DNA of 64,000 nt from Clostridium sp. AN503. GTDB lineage: Bacteria; Bacillota; Clostridia; Lachnospirales; Lachnospiraceae. Below are positions 25,297 through 33,993 of this stretch, one piece after another. The notes under the pieces were generated by a model. The model was not told where the DNA came from and searched no databases. It saw nothing but the letters and a program-made list of their open reading frames with translations. Made by a program: the position numbers and the translations under genes. Each line of letters begins with the position of its first letter. The first letter of the stretch is position 1. The stretch covers positions 496,001 to 560,000 of the forward strand of contig NZ_JBFDTP010000002.1 of the NCBI RefSeq assembly GCF_040719375.1, written 5' to 3'.

Positions 25297-25336
25297 CGAA
25301 CAAATGTTTGCAAAAGCTGCCGGATTGTGATAGAAT
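25297..25336 (+). promoter_or_regulatory. SOS (LexA) box and promoter of uvrA
   Basis: CGAACAAATGTTTG at 25297-25310 is a perfect match to the Gram-positive LexA/DinR consensus CGAACrnryGTTyG. It overlaps the -35 element TTGCAA (25308-25313), which is followed by 17 bases and TAGAAT (25331-25336). LexA bound here would block RNA polymerase until DNA damage. Confidence 0.85.
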
Positions 25337-25421
25337 ATACCTGTCTATCATAAAAGGAATAAGGCAGCCTGTTTTCAGGCACCTTATGGACAGGACGGAT
25401 TTACAGAAAGGTTTGGGAACC

Positions 25422-28253
25422 ATGGCGAAGCAATATATTAAGATACGAGGTGCCAATGAGCACAATTTAAAGGATATTTCCCTGGATATCCCGCGCAACG
25501 AGCTGGTCGTACTGACGGGCTTAAGCGGGTCGGGCAAATCCTCGCTGGCGTTTGATACGATTTATGCTGAAGGACAGAGGCGGTATATGGAATCCCTCTC
25601 CTCCTATGCGAGACAGTTCCTGGGTCAGATGGAGAAGCCGGATGTGGAGAGCATCGAAGGGCTGTCTCCTGCGATCTCCATTGACCAGAAGTCTACCAAC
25701 CGGAACCCCCGTTCCACCGTGGGGACCGTGACGGAGATCTATGACTATATGCGTCTTCTCTATGCGCGTATCGGTATTCCCCATTGCCCCAAGTGCGGCA
25801 GGGAGATCAAGAAGCAGACCATCGATCAGATGGTGGATCAGATCATGTCGCTGCCGGAGCGGACGAAGCTGCAGCTTCTGGCTCCCGTAGTACGCGGGCG
25901 CAAGGGCGAGCATGTGAAGCTTTTGGATCAGGCCCGGCGCAGCGGCTATGTGCGGGTGCGGATCGACGGGAATCTATACGAGCTCTCTGAGGAGATCAAG
26001 CTGGAGAAGAATATCAAGCACAATATTGAGATCGTTGTAGACCGGCTTGTGGTGAAGGAGGGCATTGAAAAGCGCCTGACCGATTCTATCGAGACGGTGA
26101 TGAGCTTATCCGATGGGCTGATGATCGTGGATGTGATCGACGGGGAGCCGATCAATTTCAGCATGAGTTTTGCCTGTCCGGACTGTGGGATCAGTATCGA
26201 GGAGGTGGAGCCGAGAAGCTTCTCCTTCAACAATCCGTTTGGAGCCTGCCCGGAGTGCTTCGGCCTGGGTTATAAGATGGAATTTGACGAGGATCTTATG
26301 ATACCGGACAAGTCCTTAAGCATCTCAAAGGGAGCCATTACCGTGATGGGGTGGCAGTCCTGTGCAGACAAGGGGAGCTTTACCAATGCGATCCTGGTGG
26401 CTTTGGCGAAGGAGTACCATTTTGATCTGGACACACCGTTTGAGGACTATCCCCAGGAGGTCCACGATGTCCTGATCCATGGGACCAATGGGAAGGAGAT
26501 CAAGGTACACTATAAGGGGCAGCGCGGCGAAGGCGTGTACGATGTGGCGTTTGAGGGGCTTCTTAAAAATGTGGAGCGGCGTTACCGGGAGACCTTCTCG
26601 GAGGCGTCCAAGGCAGAGTATGAGACCTTTATGCGTATCACTCCCTGTAAGGTATGTAAGGGGCAGCGGCTGAAGCCCAGTTCCCTGGCGGTGACCGTGG
26701 GCGGTATCAATATCTATGAAGCTACGGAGATGTCCATCGTAAAGTTCCGGGAGTTCCTGGAGCATATGGAACTGACCCCGATGCAGCTTTCTATAGGCGC
26801 GCAGATCTTGAAGGAGATCAAGGCGCGGCTGGATTTCCTGCTGAACGTGGGATTGGAATACTTATCCCTGTCCCGGGCGACGGGAACCCTGTCAGGCGGA
26901 GAGGCGCAGCGTATCCGCCTTGCAACCCAGATCGGTTCCGGTCTGGTGGGCGTGGCTTATATTCTGGATGAACCCAGCATCGGCCTGCACCAGAGAGACA
27001 ACGACAAACTGCTGGCGACCCTGACCCATCTGAGGGATCTTGGGAACACAGTGCTGGTGGTGGAGCATGATGAGGATACCATGCGTGCCGCAGACTGTAT
27101 CGTAGATATCGGGCCTGGAGCCGGGGAACACGGCGGAGAGGTGGTTGCAGTCGGCACCGCAGAGGAGATCATGAAGTGTGAGAAGTCCATCACAGGGGCT
27201 TATTTGAGCGGTCGGATCCAGATCCCGGTTCCGAAGGAGCGCCGCAAGGCCACCGGTTATCTGACTGTGCGCGGTGCGGCGGAGAACAACTTAAAGAATC
27301 TTGACGTGTCATTTCCTCTGGGAGTGATGACCTGTGTGACGGGGGTTTCCGGCTCCGGCAAAAGCTCCCTGGTGAACGAGATCCTTTACAAGTCCCTGGC
27401 GCGGAAGCTGAACCGTGCACGGACGATCCCCGGCAAGTATAAGAAGCTGGAAGGGGTAGAGCAGCTTGACAAGGTGATCGACATCGACCAGTCGCCGATC
27501 GGGCGGACGCCAAGGTCCAATCCTGCAACCTATACCGGCGTGTTTGATATGATCCGTGATTTATTCGCGTCCACAGCGGATGCCAAGGCCAAGGGCTACA
27601 ATAAAGGCCGCTTCAGCTTTAACGTAAAGGGCGGACGCTGCGAGGCGTGCAGCGGAGACGGTATCATCAAGATCGAGATGCACTTTTTGCCGGATGTATA
27701 TGTGCCCTGTGAGGTCTGCGGCGGAAAGCGGTACAACCGGGAGACGCTGGAGGTCAAGTACAAGGGCAAGAGCATATACGACGTGCTGAATATGACGGTG
27801 GAGGAAGCGCTCAAGTTCTTTGAGAACATTCCGTCGATTTACCGGAAGATAGCTACGCTTTATGATGTGGGACTTTCCTATATCCGTCTGGGTCAGCCAT
27901 CCACGGAGCTGTCCGGCGGTGAGGCACAGAGGATCAAGCTGGCGACGGAGCTGAGCCGTCGTGGGACTGGCAAGACCATCTATATCCTGGATGAGCCGAC
28001 CACGGGACTGCATTTTGCGGATGTGCACAAGCTGGTGGAGATCCTGCGGAGGCTTTCCGACGGAGGCAATACGGTGGTGGTGATCGAACACAACCTGGAT
28101 GTGATCAAGTCAGCCGATTATATTATTGATATTGGACCGGAAGGCGGAGACCGGGGCGGTACAGTGATTGCCCAGGGTACGCCGGAGGAAGTGGCAGAGA
28201 ATCCTGCGTCCTATACGGGACAGTATATCAAGCGGTATCTGAAGCAGCAGTGA
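25422..28253 (+). CDS. uvrA: Excinuclease ABC subunit A
   Basis: 943 residues from the ATG at 25422 (MAKQYIKIRGANEHNLK), the usual UvrA start, with GAAAGG upstream. An in-frame ATG at 25308 would add 38 unrelated residues and lies in the promoter region. It has two ABC ATPase modules, with Walker A GLSGSGKSS and GVSGSGKSS and signatures LSGGEAQRI twice. Zinc fingers are CPKCG/CPDCG...CPECF and CEACSGDG...CEVCGG. UvrA finds DNA lesions and loads UvrB. SOS-controlled by the LexA box upstream. Confidence 0.97.
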   Translation: MAKQYIKIRGANEHNLKDISLDIPRNELVVLTGLSGSGKSSLAFDTIYAEGQRRYMESLSSYARQFLGQMEKPDVESIEGLSPAISIDQKSTNRNPRSTVGTVTEIYDYMRLLYARIGIPHCPKCGREIKKQTIDQMVDQIMSLPERTKLQLLAPVVRGRKGEHVKLLDQARRSGYVRVRIDGNLYELSEEIKLEKNIKHNIEIVVDRLVVKEGIEKRLTDSIETVMSLSDGLMIVDVIDGEPINFSMSFACPDCGISIEEVEPRSFSFNNPFGACPECFGLGYKMEFDEDLMIPDKSLSISKGAITVMGWQSCADKGSFTNAILVALAKEYHFDLDTPFEDYPQEVHDVLIHGTNGKEIKVHYKGQRGEGVYDVAFEGLLKNVERRYRETFSEASKAEYETFMRITPCKVCKGQRLKPSSLAVTVGGINIYEATEMSIVKFREFLEHMELTPMQLSIGAQILKEIKARLDFLLNVGLEYLSLSRATGTLSGGEAQRIRLATQIGSGLVGVAYILDEPSIGLHQRDNDKLLATLTHLRDLGNTVLVVEHDEDTMRAADCIVDIGPGAGEHGGEVVAVGTAEEIMKCEKSITGAYLSGRIQIPVPKERRKATGYLTVRGAAENNLKNLDVSFPLGVMTCVTGVSGSGKSSLVNEILYKSLARKLNRARTIPGKYKKLEGVEQLDKVIDIDQSPIGRTPRSNPATYTGVFDMIRDLFASTADAKAKGYNKGRFSFNVKGGRCEACSGDGIIKIEMHFLPDVYVPCEVCGGKRYNRETLEVKYKGKSIYDVLNMTVEEALKFFENIPSIYRKIATLYDVGLSYIRLGQPSTELSGGEAQRIKLATELSRRGTGKTIYILDEPTTGLHFADVHKLVEILRRLSDGGNTVVVIEHNLDVIKSADYIIDIGPEGGDRGGTVIAQGTPEEVAENPASYTGQYIKRYLKQQ

Positions 28254-28281
28254 GAAATAAGGGAATATTAGTAAGATAAAA

Positions 28282-28328
28282 ATCGCCCGCAGGCTCTCAT
28301 CATCAGACTGAGAGCTTGCGGGCGATTT
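28282..28328. repeat. 47-bp hairpin repeat, copy 1 (uvrA terminator)
   Basis: The repeat is a hairpin with arms ATCGCCCGCAGGCTCTCA and TGAGAGCTTGCGGGCGAT. In this copy the palindrome extends outward through GATAAAA and TTTTATC (28275-28335), making a good two-way terminator for uvrA. An identical 47-bp copy in the same orientation lies at 29225-29271, and the toxin-antitoxin pair stands between them. Confidence 0.9.
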
Positions 28329-28542
28329 TTATCTTGTACTTACTGTTTATTTGTGTTATCCTGTGTTCACAGCGGTTTTCTTAACCGTTATTTATCTTTG
28401 TGTGATCAGAATTCTGGTGTTTCACCGGTATTCAAGAGAGTGTATGTGCAGGAGTGTATGTGCAGCAGAAAATATAATTGACAATATGGAGTATATTACA
28501 TATAATCAATATAGGATATATTCCATGTCGGAGGGAGGTATT

Positions 28543-28896
28543 ATGCAGTTTGATGTGGAATTTTACCGAAAACAGAATGGGGAATGTCCTATTCAGGATT
28601 TTTTGGATCACCTTAGCCATAAAATCCGGGCAAAAGTATTGAGGGATTTGGAACTGTTGGAAATGCGGGGGAACGAACTCAGGGAACCACAGTCAAAACA
28701 GCTGGGGTGTGGGATTTTTGAGCTGAGGAGCATATATGGTACCGATATTTCGAGAGTGTTATATTTTTTTGCGGAAGGAAGAAAAATAGTACTTACGAAT
28801 GGATTTATAAAAAAGACCATAAAAATTCCAGGAAAAGAACTAAAGCTGGCAAAAGAATATCGTAAGGACTATCTAAAAAGAGGGGGAGGCAAATGA
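28543..28896 (+). CDS. higB: HigB-type toxin (Gp49-like, RelE fold)
   Basis: 117 residues from the ATG at 28543, preceded by GGAGGGAGG. Longer in-frame starts upstream have no ribosome site. MQFDVEFYRKQNGECPIQDFL and FELRSIYGTDISRVLYFF match the phage-derived Gp49/HigB family of ribosome-dependent mRNA interferases. Its TGA overlaps the ATG of the antitoxin gene by 4 bases, so toxin precedes antitoxin as in higBA. AT-rich, unlike uvrA. Confidence 0.88.
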   Translation: MQFDVEFYRKQNGECPIQDFLDHLSHKIRAKVLRDLELLEMRGNELREPQSKQLGCGIFELRSIYGTDISRVLYFFAEGRKIVLTNGFIKKTIKIPGKELKLAKEYRKDYLKRGGGK

Positions 28897-29189
28897 GCGA
28901 TTTTAGAGAATATCTGAACGAACAGTTAAAAGATCCGGAGTTTCAGCGAGAGTATGAAGCATTAGAACCGGAGTATCAACTGATCAATGCGATTCTAGAT
29001 GCAAGGAAAAGCCGGAATATGACTCAGAAGCAGCTGGCAGAGCGGACAGGGCTTTCGCAAGGAGATATCAGCAAGCTTGAGAATGGTAATACAAACCCTA
29101 CGATCAAGCTTTTACACCGCATTGCAGAGGGTTTGGAAATGACACTGCATTTTGAATTTGTGCCAAAGGAAGTGATGAAAAGAAAGTAG
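28893..29189 (+). CDS. higA: HigA-type antitoxin (XRE family)
   Basis: 98 residues. A Cro/CI helix-turn-helix lies at about 34-90 (MTQKQLAERTGLSQGDISKL), with an N-terminal region (QREYEALEPEYQLINAIL) typical of HigA antitoxins that bind HigB. It is translationally coupled to the toxin gene. It should neutralise HigB and repress the operon. Confidence 0.88.
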   Translation: MSDFREYLNEQLKDPEFQREYEALEPEYQLINAILDARKSRNMTQKQLAERTGLSQGDISKLENGNTNPTIKLLHRIAEGLEMTLHFEFVPKEVMKRK

Positions 29190-29224
29190 AATCTTGAATT
29201 TCTGCATTTTGCAGTGGGAACCGG

Positions 29225-29271
29225 ATCGCCCGCAGGCTCTCATCATCAGACTGAGAGCTTGCGGGCGATTT
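29225..29271. repeat. 47-bp hairpin repeat, copy 2 (3' end of a HAD gene)
   Basis: Identical to copy 1 at 28282-28328. On the minus strand the right arm encodes the last residues of the HAD hydrolase (EIARKLSV), and the stop codon falls in the loop. Thus the repeat is partly coding here, and its flanks are not extended as in copy 1. Confidence 0.9.
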
Positions 29272-29899
29272 CAAGTACTTCGTTTAAGCTTTCCATGCGG
29301 TAGTCAGCCAGGGACTGATCGAAATGGAACCGATGGTCGATGAGTGCGGCGATCTTCATGCCTGCGCGGGATGCGGCAGTTACACCGAAGGTGGAATCCT
29401 CAATGGCAAGACACTGGTCTTCCGGAATTCCCAACTGCGCGGCTGTATAGTGATAGATCTCCGGATCCGGCTTACTGCGCTTGAACTGTGCGCCGGTGAC
29501 TACGACTTCAAAGCAGGAGCGGATCTCATTCTCCCGCAGCACACGTTCAATGATATCGATGCCGGTGGAGGAGGCCAGGGCAAGACGCAGCCCCATTTTC
29601 TTAAGTTCTTCCAGGAGTCCTGGAATCTCAGGCCGGAAGATCTTTCTGTAGTCCATCTCGGAATACACGTCGCGGCTGTCGCGGAATTCGTCCCGGAGCT
29701 CCTCCCAGGTCTGTCCGTTGTGGATCGCGCGCGCCATACAGCTCCATGCGTCCTTTCTGGAGGACCCGACCATGCCGTATAAGTCCTTCAATACCACGTC
29801 CGGATTCTTTGTCCGGGCAAATTCCAGGTCCTTTTCCAAATATACCGGTTCGCTGTCAATGATGACGCCGTCCATATCAAAAATTACTGCTTTTATCAT
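29246..29899 (-). CDS. HAD family hydrolase (beta-phosphoglucomutase-like)
   Basis: 217 residues. Motif I is DMDGVIIDSEP, followed by a helical cap with YRKIFRPEIPGLLEELKK, LALASSTG as motif II, KRSKPDPEIY as motif III and AIEDSTFGVTAASRAGM as motif IV. The cap and motif spacing match the beta-phosphoglucomutase/sugar-phosphatase branch. Substrate unknown. An AAAGGAG-like site precedes the ATG. Its 3' end lies in the second hairpin repeat. Confidence 0.87.
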   Translation of the reverse strand: MIKAVIFDMDGVIIDSEPVYLEKDLEFARTKNPDVVLKDLYGMVGSSRKDAWSCMARAIHNGQTWEELRDEFRDSRDVYSEMDYRKIFRPEIPGLLEELKKMGLRLALASSTGIDIIERVLRENEIRSCFEVVVTGAQFKRSKPDPEIYHYTAAQLGIPEDQCLAIEDSTFGVTAASRAGMKIAALIDHRFHFDQSLADYRMESLNEVLEIARKLSV

Positions 29900-30042
29900 A
29901 TAAGGGATTCTCCTTTGTTTTCTCGTGCTGTTCTAAGCAGGGACAAACTCTATTCTAATATAAGTGGTGGGGAGTTGGCAAGAACAATTCAGCGGGATGC
30001 TGTGAAAAAGAAGGGAAAATGCTTTTCAGGGCAATAAAAGAA

Positions 30043-30114
30043 TGCGTCTGAGAGGAATCGAACCTCCGCACGCGGCTCCGGAGGCCACTGCTCTATCCAC
30101 TGAGCTACAGACGC
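30043..30114 (-). tRNA. tRNA-Arg (anticodon CCG)
   Basis: On the minus strand the acceptor arms GCGTCTG and CAGACGC pair fully. The D arm is GCTC/GAGC, the anticodon stem GTGGC/GCCGC carries the loop CTCCGGA (anticodon CCG, reading CGG codons), and the T arm is GGAGG-TTCGATT-CCTCT. The discriminator base is A and no CCA is encoded. No integrase gene or direct repeat of its 3' end is seen nearby. Confidence 0.95.
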
Positions 30115-30223
30115 ATCTTCATTATCATACTATATTTTTTTTGAATTTGCAAGGGGTATTTATTGCTTTTTTGGTTATGTTTTGTTATGATTAGATGCAG
30201 ATGGTTTCAGGGAGGACAAAATC

Positions 30224-31243
30224 ATGAAACAGAACAGAAGACCACAGCGCAAGGGACGGATGAACGAGGAGCAGAGAAGACTCCTTCCAGTCGTCATCAT
30301 TCCGCTGATCGTAATTATACTTATGATCATTATCGTGGTTGCAGACCACAGTAAAGATAAGAAGGCTACAGAGCCATCCGCTCCGACCGGGACAGTTTCT
30401 GAGAATCCGGAGCAGGAGACCATGGAGACTGCGGAGGGAGAGAACTCTGGGAATGAGGAAACGTCTCCAGAGGAAACTACCGTTCCGGCAGAGTCCGAAC
30501 CGACGGATGAGTTTGAGACCGATACGTTAAAGCGTGACAGTGTGCCGGAGATCCGGGATCTGATGAAGACTTACTTTAAAGCCCGTTCAGACGCAGATGC
30601 GGAGACCATGAACCAGCTGTATGGCATTGGCGAGGTGTCGGAGACAGATCTTGAGGCACAGAAGACCCGGATGCGCAGCAATTCCAAGTATGTGGAAGGG
30701 TTTGAGAACATTGCTACTTACGTAATGAACGGTACCACGGGGGATGCGTGGCTGGTATATGCCATTGCAGACATCCGGTTCCACTCCGTCAAGACCACGG
30801 CCCCCATGATCATGTGGTGTTATGTGAAGAAAGATGCAGAAGGCAATTACCAGATCCTGGACAATGCCTCCCTTTCGGAAAATGTACAGCAGTTTATCGA
30901 CGTGGCAAACCACTCTGAGGGCGTGCGCCGCCTTGCTTCCAATATCAATGTGAAGCTGAAAGAGGCGCTGGCTGCGGATGCGGACTTAAACTCCGTCTAT
31001 GGCGTGCTGAGGGACGGTTCTCCAGTATGGCAGGATGGCGATGAGGAGCCGGAGGTCATTATCGACGGAGGTTCCGGTTCTTCCGGGGAGACGGCGGCAG
31101 ACGGAGAAACAGCAGGGAATGAATCCTCAGCAGATGGGGGAAATGCTGCGGGCAGTGAAGCGGCGCCGGAAGCCGGGACTTTAGCGAGTCCGGAGACAGC
31201 TGCTGCAAATGCCGGCGAAGCGCAGGTACAGATAGTGCAATAA
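30224..31243 (+). CDS. Membrane-anchored protein of unknown function
   Basis: 339 residues. A basic N-terminus (KQNRRPQRKGR) is followed by a single membrane span (about 21-41), then an acidic Glu/Thr/Ser-rich linker (about 45-100). A folded domain follows (about 105-235, with IRDLMKTYFKARSDADAETM and WCYVKKDAEGNYQILD), consistent with an NTF2-like or SnoaL-like fold, and then an Ala/Gly/Glu low-complexity tail. GGAGG precedes the ATG. It most likely faces the outside of the cell. It lies just before queA with a 22-base gap. I do not recognise a named family. Confidence 0.75.
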   Translation: MKQNRRPQRKGRMNEEQRRLLPVVIIPLIVIILMIIIVVADHSKDKKATEPSAPTGTVSENPEQETMETAEGENSGNEETSPEETTVPAESEPTDEFETDTLKRDSVPEIRDLMKTYFKARSDADAETMNQLYGIGEVSETDLEAQKTRMRSNSKYVEGFENIATYVMNGTTGDAWLVYAIADIRFHSVKTTAPMIMWCYVKKDAEGNYQILDNASLSENVQQFIDVANHSEGVRRLASNINVKLKEALAADADLNSVYGVLRDGSPVWQDGDEEPEVIIDGGSGSSGETAADGETAGNESSADGGNAAGSEAAPEAGTLASPETAAANAGEAQVQIVQ

Positions 31244-31265
31244 CATGGAAAGCAGGAAGTAACAG

Positions 31266-32351
31266 ATGGAAACCATGAATGTAAAGGATTTTTATTTTGA
31301 TCTGCCCCAGGAGCTGATCGCCCAGGACCCGCTGGAGGACCGCTCAGCGTCAAGGCTGCTGGTACTGGATAAAAAGACTGGAGAGATTGAGCACAGGGGT
31401 TTTAAGGATATCATGGAGTATTTAAGGCCGGGAGACTGCCTGGTGATCAATGACACCAAGGTGATCCCTGCGCGGCTGTTTGGCGTGAAGGAAGATACCC
31501 AGGCCAAGATCGAGGTGCTTCTACTGAAGCGGAAAGAGAATGATATTTGGGAGACTCTGGTAAAGCCAGGAAAGAAGTGCAGACCGGGGACGGTCATCGT
31601 CTTCGGAGAGGGGCTTTTGAAGGGGACTGTCCTGGATGTGGTGGACGAGGGAAACCGTCTGATCCAGTTTTCCTATGAGGGGATTTTTGAGGAGATCTTA
31701 GATCAGCTGGGGCAGATGCCTCTGCCGCCCTACATTACCCATCAGCTGAAGGACAAGAACCGTTACCAGACTGTCTATGCAAAGCATGAGGGATCGGCGG
31801 CGGCGCCCACGGCAGGTCTGCATTTTACGAAGGAGCTGCTGGCACAGATCGAGGATATGGGAGTGAAGATCGCCCATGTGACCCTGCATGTGGGACTTGG
31901 GACCTTCCGCCCGGTCAAGGTGGAGAACGTGCTGGACCATCACATGCATTCGGAGTTTTATATTGTTGAGGAGTCCGAGGCAAAGAAGGTAAATGACACA
32001 AAGGCGGCGGGCGGCCGTGTGGTCTGTGTCGGGACAACCAGCTGCAGGACTATTGAGTCTGCGGCGGGGGAGGACGGCAGGCTGAAGGCGGGAAGCGGAT
32101 GGACGGAGATCTTTATTTATCCAGGATATCAGTTCAAGCTGCTGGACTGCCTGATCACCAACTTCCATCTGCCGGAATCCACGCTGGTGATGCTGGTATC
32201 AGCGCTGGCGGGACGGGAGCATGTGCTTCACGCTTATGAAGAAGCGATCAAAGAGCGTTACCGTTTTTTCAGTTTTGGGGATGCATGTTTCATTACGGAC
32301 CTGGCCGGTGATGTGCCGGAAAATGTCGGCCGCTGCGGGGAAACACGATAG
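31266..32351 (+). CDS. queA: S-adenosylmethionine:tRNA ribosyltransferase-isomerase
   Basis: 361 residues. FYFDLPQELIAQDPLEDRSASRLLVLD is the QueA start (key: DLP-x-LIAQ-P), and HEGSAAAPTAGLHFT, HVTLHVGLGTFRPV and ITNFHLPESTLVMLVSA are diagnostic motifs. It transfers the ribose of SAM to 7-aminomethyl-7-deazaguanine in tRNA to form epoxyqueuosine. AGGAAG precedes the first ATG at 31266. An ATG nine bases on is also possible. Confidence 0.96.
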   Translation: METMNVKDFYFDLPQELIAQDPLEDRSASRLLVLDKKTGEIEHRGFKDIMEYLRPGDCLVINDTKVIPARLFGVKEDTQAKIEVLLLKRKENDIWETLVKPGKKCRPGTVIVFGEGLLKGTVLDVVDEGNRLIQFSYEGIFEEILDQLGQMPLPPYITHQLKDKNRYQTVYAKHEGSAAAPTAGLHFTKELLAQIEDMGVKIAHVTLHVGLGTFRPVKVENVLDHHMHSEFYIVEESEAKKVNDTKAAGGRVVCVGTTSCRTIESAAGEDGRLKAGSGWTEIFIYPGYQFKLLDCLITNFHLPESTLVMLVSALAGREHVLHAYEEAIKERYRFFSFGDACFITDLAGDVPENVGRCGETR

Positions 32352-32382
32352 GATATCGTTTGCATAAGCCGGAGGTCAGTAT

Positions 32383-33126
32383 ATGAAGACTGTAAGTATT
32401 ATATTATGGGTTCTGCTAGCTATCCTGGTTGCCGGCGGGCTGATTCTGGCGGTTTGGATCCGTCGGGCAGCCCGCCGGTTTTCAAGAGCTGCTTTTGGCG
32501 TGGATTCTTTGAAAGAGGGGCTGGAGAGCCAGAAGGAACTGTTGGAATCCACACCCAAATCAGTTTCAGGCATGACCAGGATCTATCTTCCTCAGATACA
32601 GGAGGATTTTCCGGAATTTTCTTTCCCGGAATTTGTGAGCCGGTCGGAGAACCAGCTGAAGGCCTGTCTGATGGCGGTAGATCAACAGAGACTTATGCTG
32701 CCGGACGAATGCTCCGGGGATTTGAGAAAACAGATTGCACTCTGGATTGAGGATAACAGACAGCAGGGGATTCGGGAGCAGTTTCAGAACATCATCATTC
32801 ATCAGACCGAGATCACCACTTACAAAAAGACAGAAGGAAGCTGTCTGCTGGTGCTGCAGTCGGCGCTGGAATACCGTCACGCCATATTGAAAACCGGCGA
32901 GAATCCCCCGGAACTGGAGCGGGTACAGACACGCTATAACCAGGAGTGGATGTATGTGCAGGATGTGGACAAGCTGGAGGAGAATACCACGGCCGTCGGC
33001 GTTTGTTGTCCAAATTGCGGTGCGCCGGTAAAAACACTTGGACAGAAGGCATGCGAATATTGCCATGCGGCATTGGAACCGGTCAATATACGGGTGTGGG
33101 CGTTGAACCGGATTCGGGAAGTATAG
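32383..33126 (+). CDS. Membrane-anchored zinc-ribbon protein, Tim44-like layout
   Basis: 247 residues. One N-terminal span (about 5-27), a basic segment, then an alpha/beta domain (about 65-200, with YLPQIQEDFPEFSFPEF and YVQDVDKLEENTTAV) end in a zinc ribbon CPNCGAPVKTLGQKACEYC. This order resembles bacterial Tim44-domain proteins with zinc ribbons of unknown role. It stands between queA and a pseudouridine synthase gene with short gaps and is probably cotranscribed. Confidence 0.65.
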   Translation: MKTVSIILWVLLAILVAGGLILAVWIRRAARRFSRAAFGVDSLKEGLESQKELLESTPKSVSGMTRIYLPQIQEDFPEFSFPEFVSRSENQLKACLMAVDQQRLMLPDECSGDLRKQIALWIEDNRQQGIREQFQNIIIHQTEITTYKKTEGSCLLVLQSALEYRHAILKTGENPPELERVQTRYNQEWMYVQDVDKLEENTTAVGVCCPNCGAPVKTLGQKACEYCHAALEPVNIRVWALNRIREV

Positions 33127-33144
33127 GAAAGAGAGGGACAGGCC

Positions 33145-33915
33145 ATGGAGCCGATGCGTTTGAATAAATATCTCAGTGAACAGGGCGTATGCTCCCGGCG
33201 GGAGGCGGATCGTCTGATCGAGGCAGGGAAGGTTACCATAGATGGGAGAAAGGCAGAGATGGGCGAGAAGGTCACAGGCCAGGAGCGGATTGTTTGTGAT
33301 GGAAAGCCGGTGGGCCGGTCTGCGGGAGGTAAGAAGGCCAGGCCGGTGCTTCTGGCAGTCAACAAGCCCCGGGGCATCGTCTGTACCACCTCGGACAAGG
33401 ATCGGGCGCCCAACGTGGTGGATTTGATCCAGTATCCAGCCAGGGTCTATCCGGTTGGCAGGCTTGACAAGGATTCAGAAGGACTGCTCTTGATGACCAA
33501 TCAGGGGGAGCTTGCCAATGAGATCATGCATGCGGGCAATCTTCATGAGAAAGAGTATCTTGTGACGGTAGACCAGCCGTTCAACGCCGCATTTATCAAA
33601 AAAATGCAGGAGGGTGTGGAACTCAAGGAGCTGGGCGTGACCACCAGGCCATGCAGGGTGGAAGCGACAGGCCCAAAATCCTTCCGCATTATCCTGACAC
33701 AGGGTTTGAACCGTCAGATCCGCAGAATGTGCGAGGAACTGGGATACCATGTGGTGACATTGAAACGGGTCCGTATTATGAACATCCTTCTGGGCAAACT
33801 GAATACAGGAGATTTCCGGCGTGTGACGCCGAAGGAACTGGAGGAACTGGAATATCAGCTGGCCTGTGCCCGGGAGCTTCGGGAGGAAGCACGTGAGTCG
33901 GACTTGGAAGATTAG
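33145..33915 (+). CDS. rluF: 23S rRNA pseudouridine synthase (RluF/RsuA family)
   Basis: 256 residues. An N-terminal S4 RNA-binding domain (MRLNKYLSEQGVCSRREADRLI) is followed by the catalytic domain with the aspartate in GRLDKDSEGLLLMTN, KPRGIVCTT, and LTQGLNRQIRRMCEELGY. The NRQIRRMC stretch and overall length fit RluF, which modifies U2604 of 23S rRNA. RluB or RsuA are alternatives. Confidence 0.88.
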   Translation: MEPMRLNKYLSEQGVCSRREADRLIEAGKVTIDGRKAEMGEKVTGQERIVCDGKPVGRSAGGKKARPVLLAVNKPRGIVCTTSDKDRAPNVVDLIQYPARVYPVGRLDKDSEGLLLMTNQGELANEIMHAGNLHEKEYLVTVDQPFNAAFIKKMQEGVELKELGVTTRPCRVEATGPKSFRIILTQGLNRQIRRMCEELGYHVVTLKRVRIMNILLGKLNTGDFRRVTPKELEELEYQLACARELREEARESDLED

Positions 33916-33993
33916 GACGGCCCCGGAAGAGTGAGGCCGGGCGCGGGCGCACCGGCGGGAGTTTGGGAAATAAGACGGAGAGGTACAAAAAAT

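Noticed and set aside
25308..25421. N-terminal extension of UvrA
   Set aside because: The extra codons overlap the SOS box and promoter; the family start MAKQYIKIRG has its own ribosome binding site.
28282..29271. CRISPR array
   Set aside because: Only two repeat copies exist, they are self-complementary hairpins, and the space between them holds two genes.
30043..30114. tRNA-Arg as an integration site
   Set aside because: No integrase gene and no repeat of the tRNA 3' end is visible on either side.
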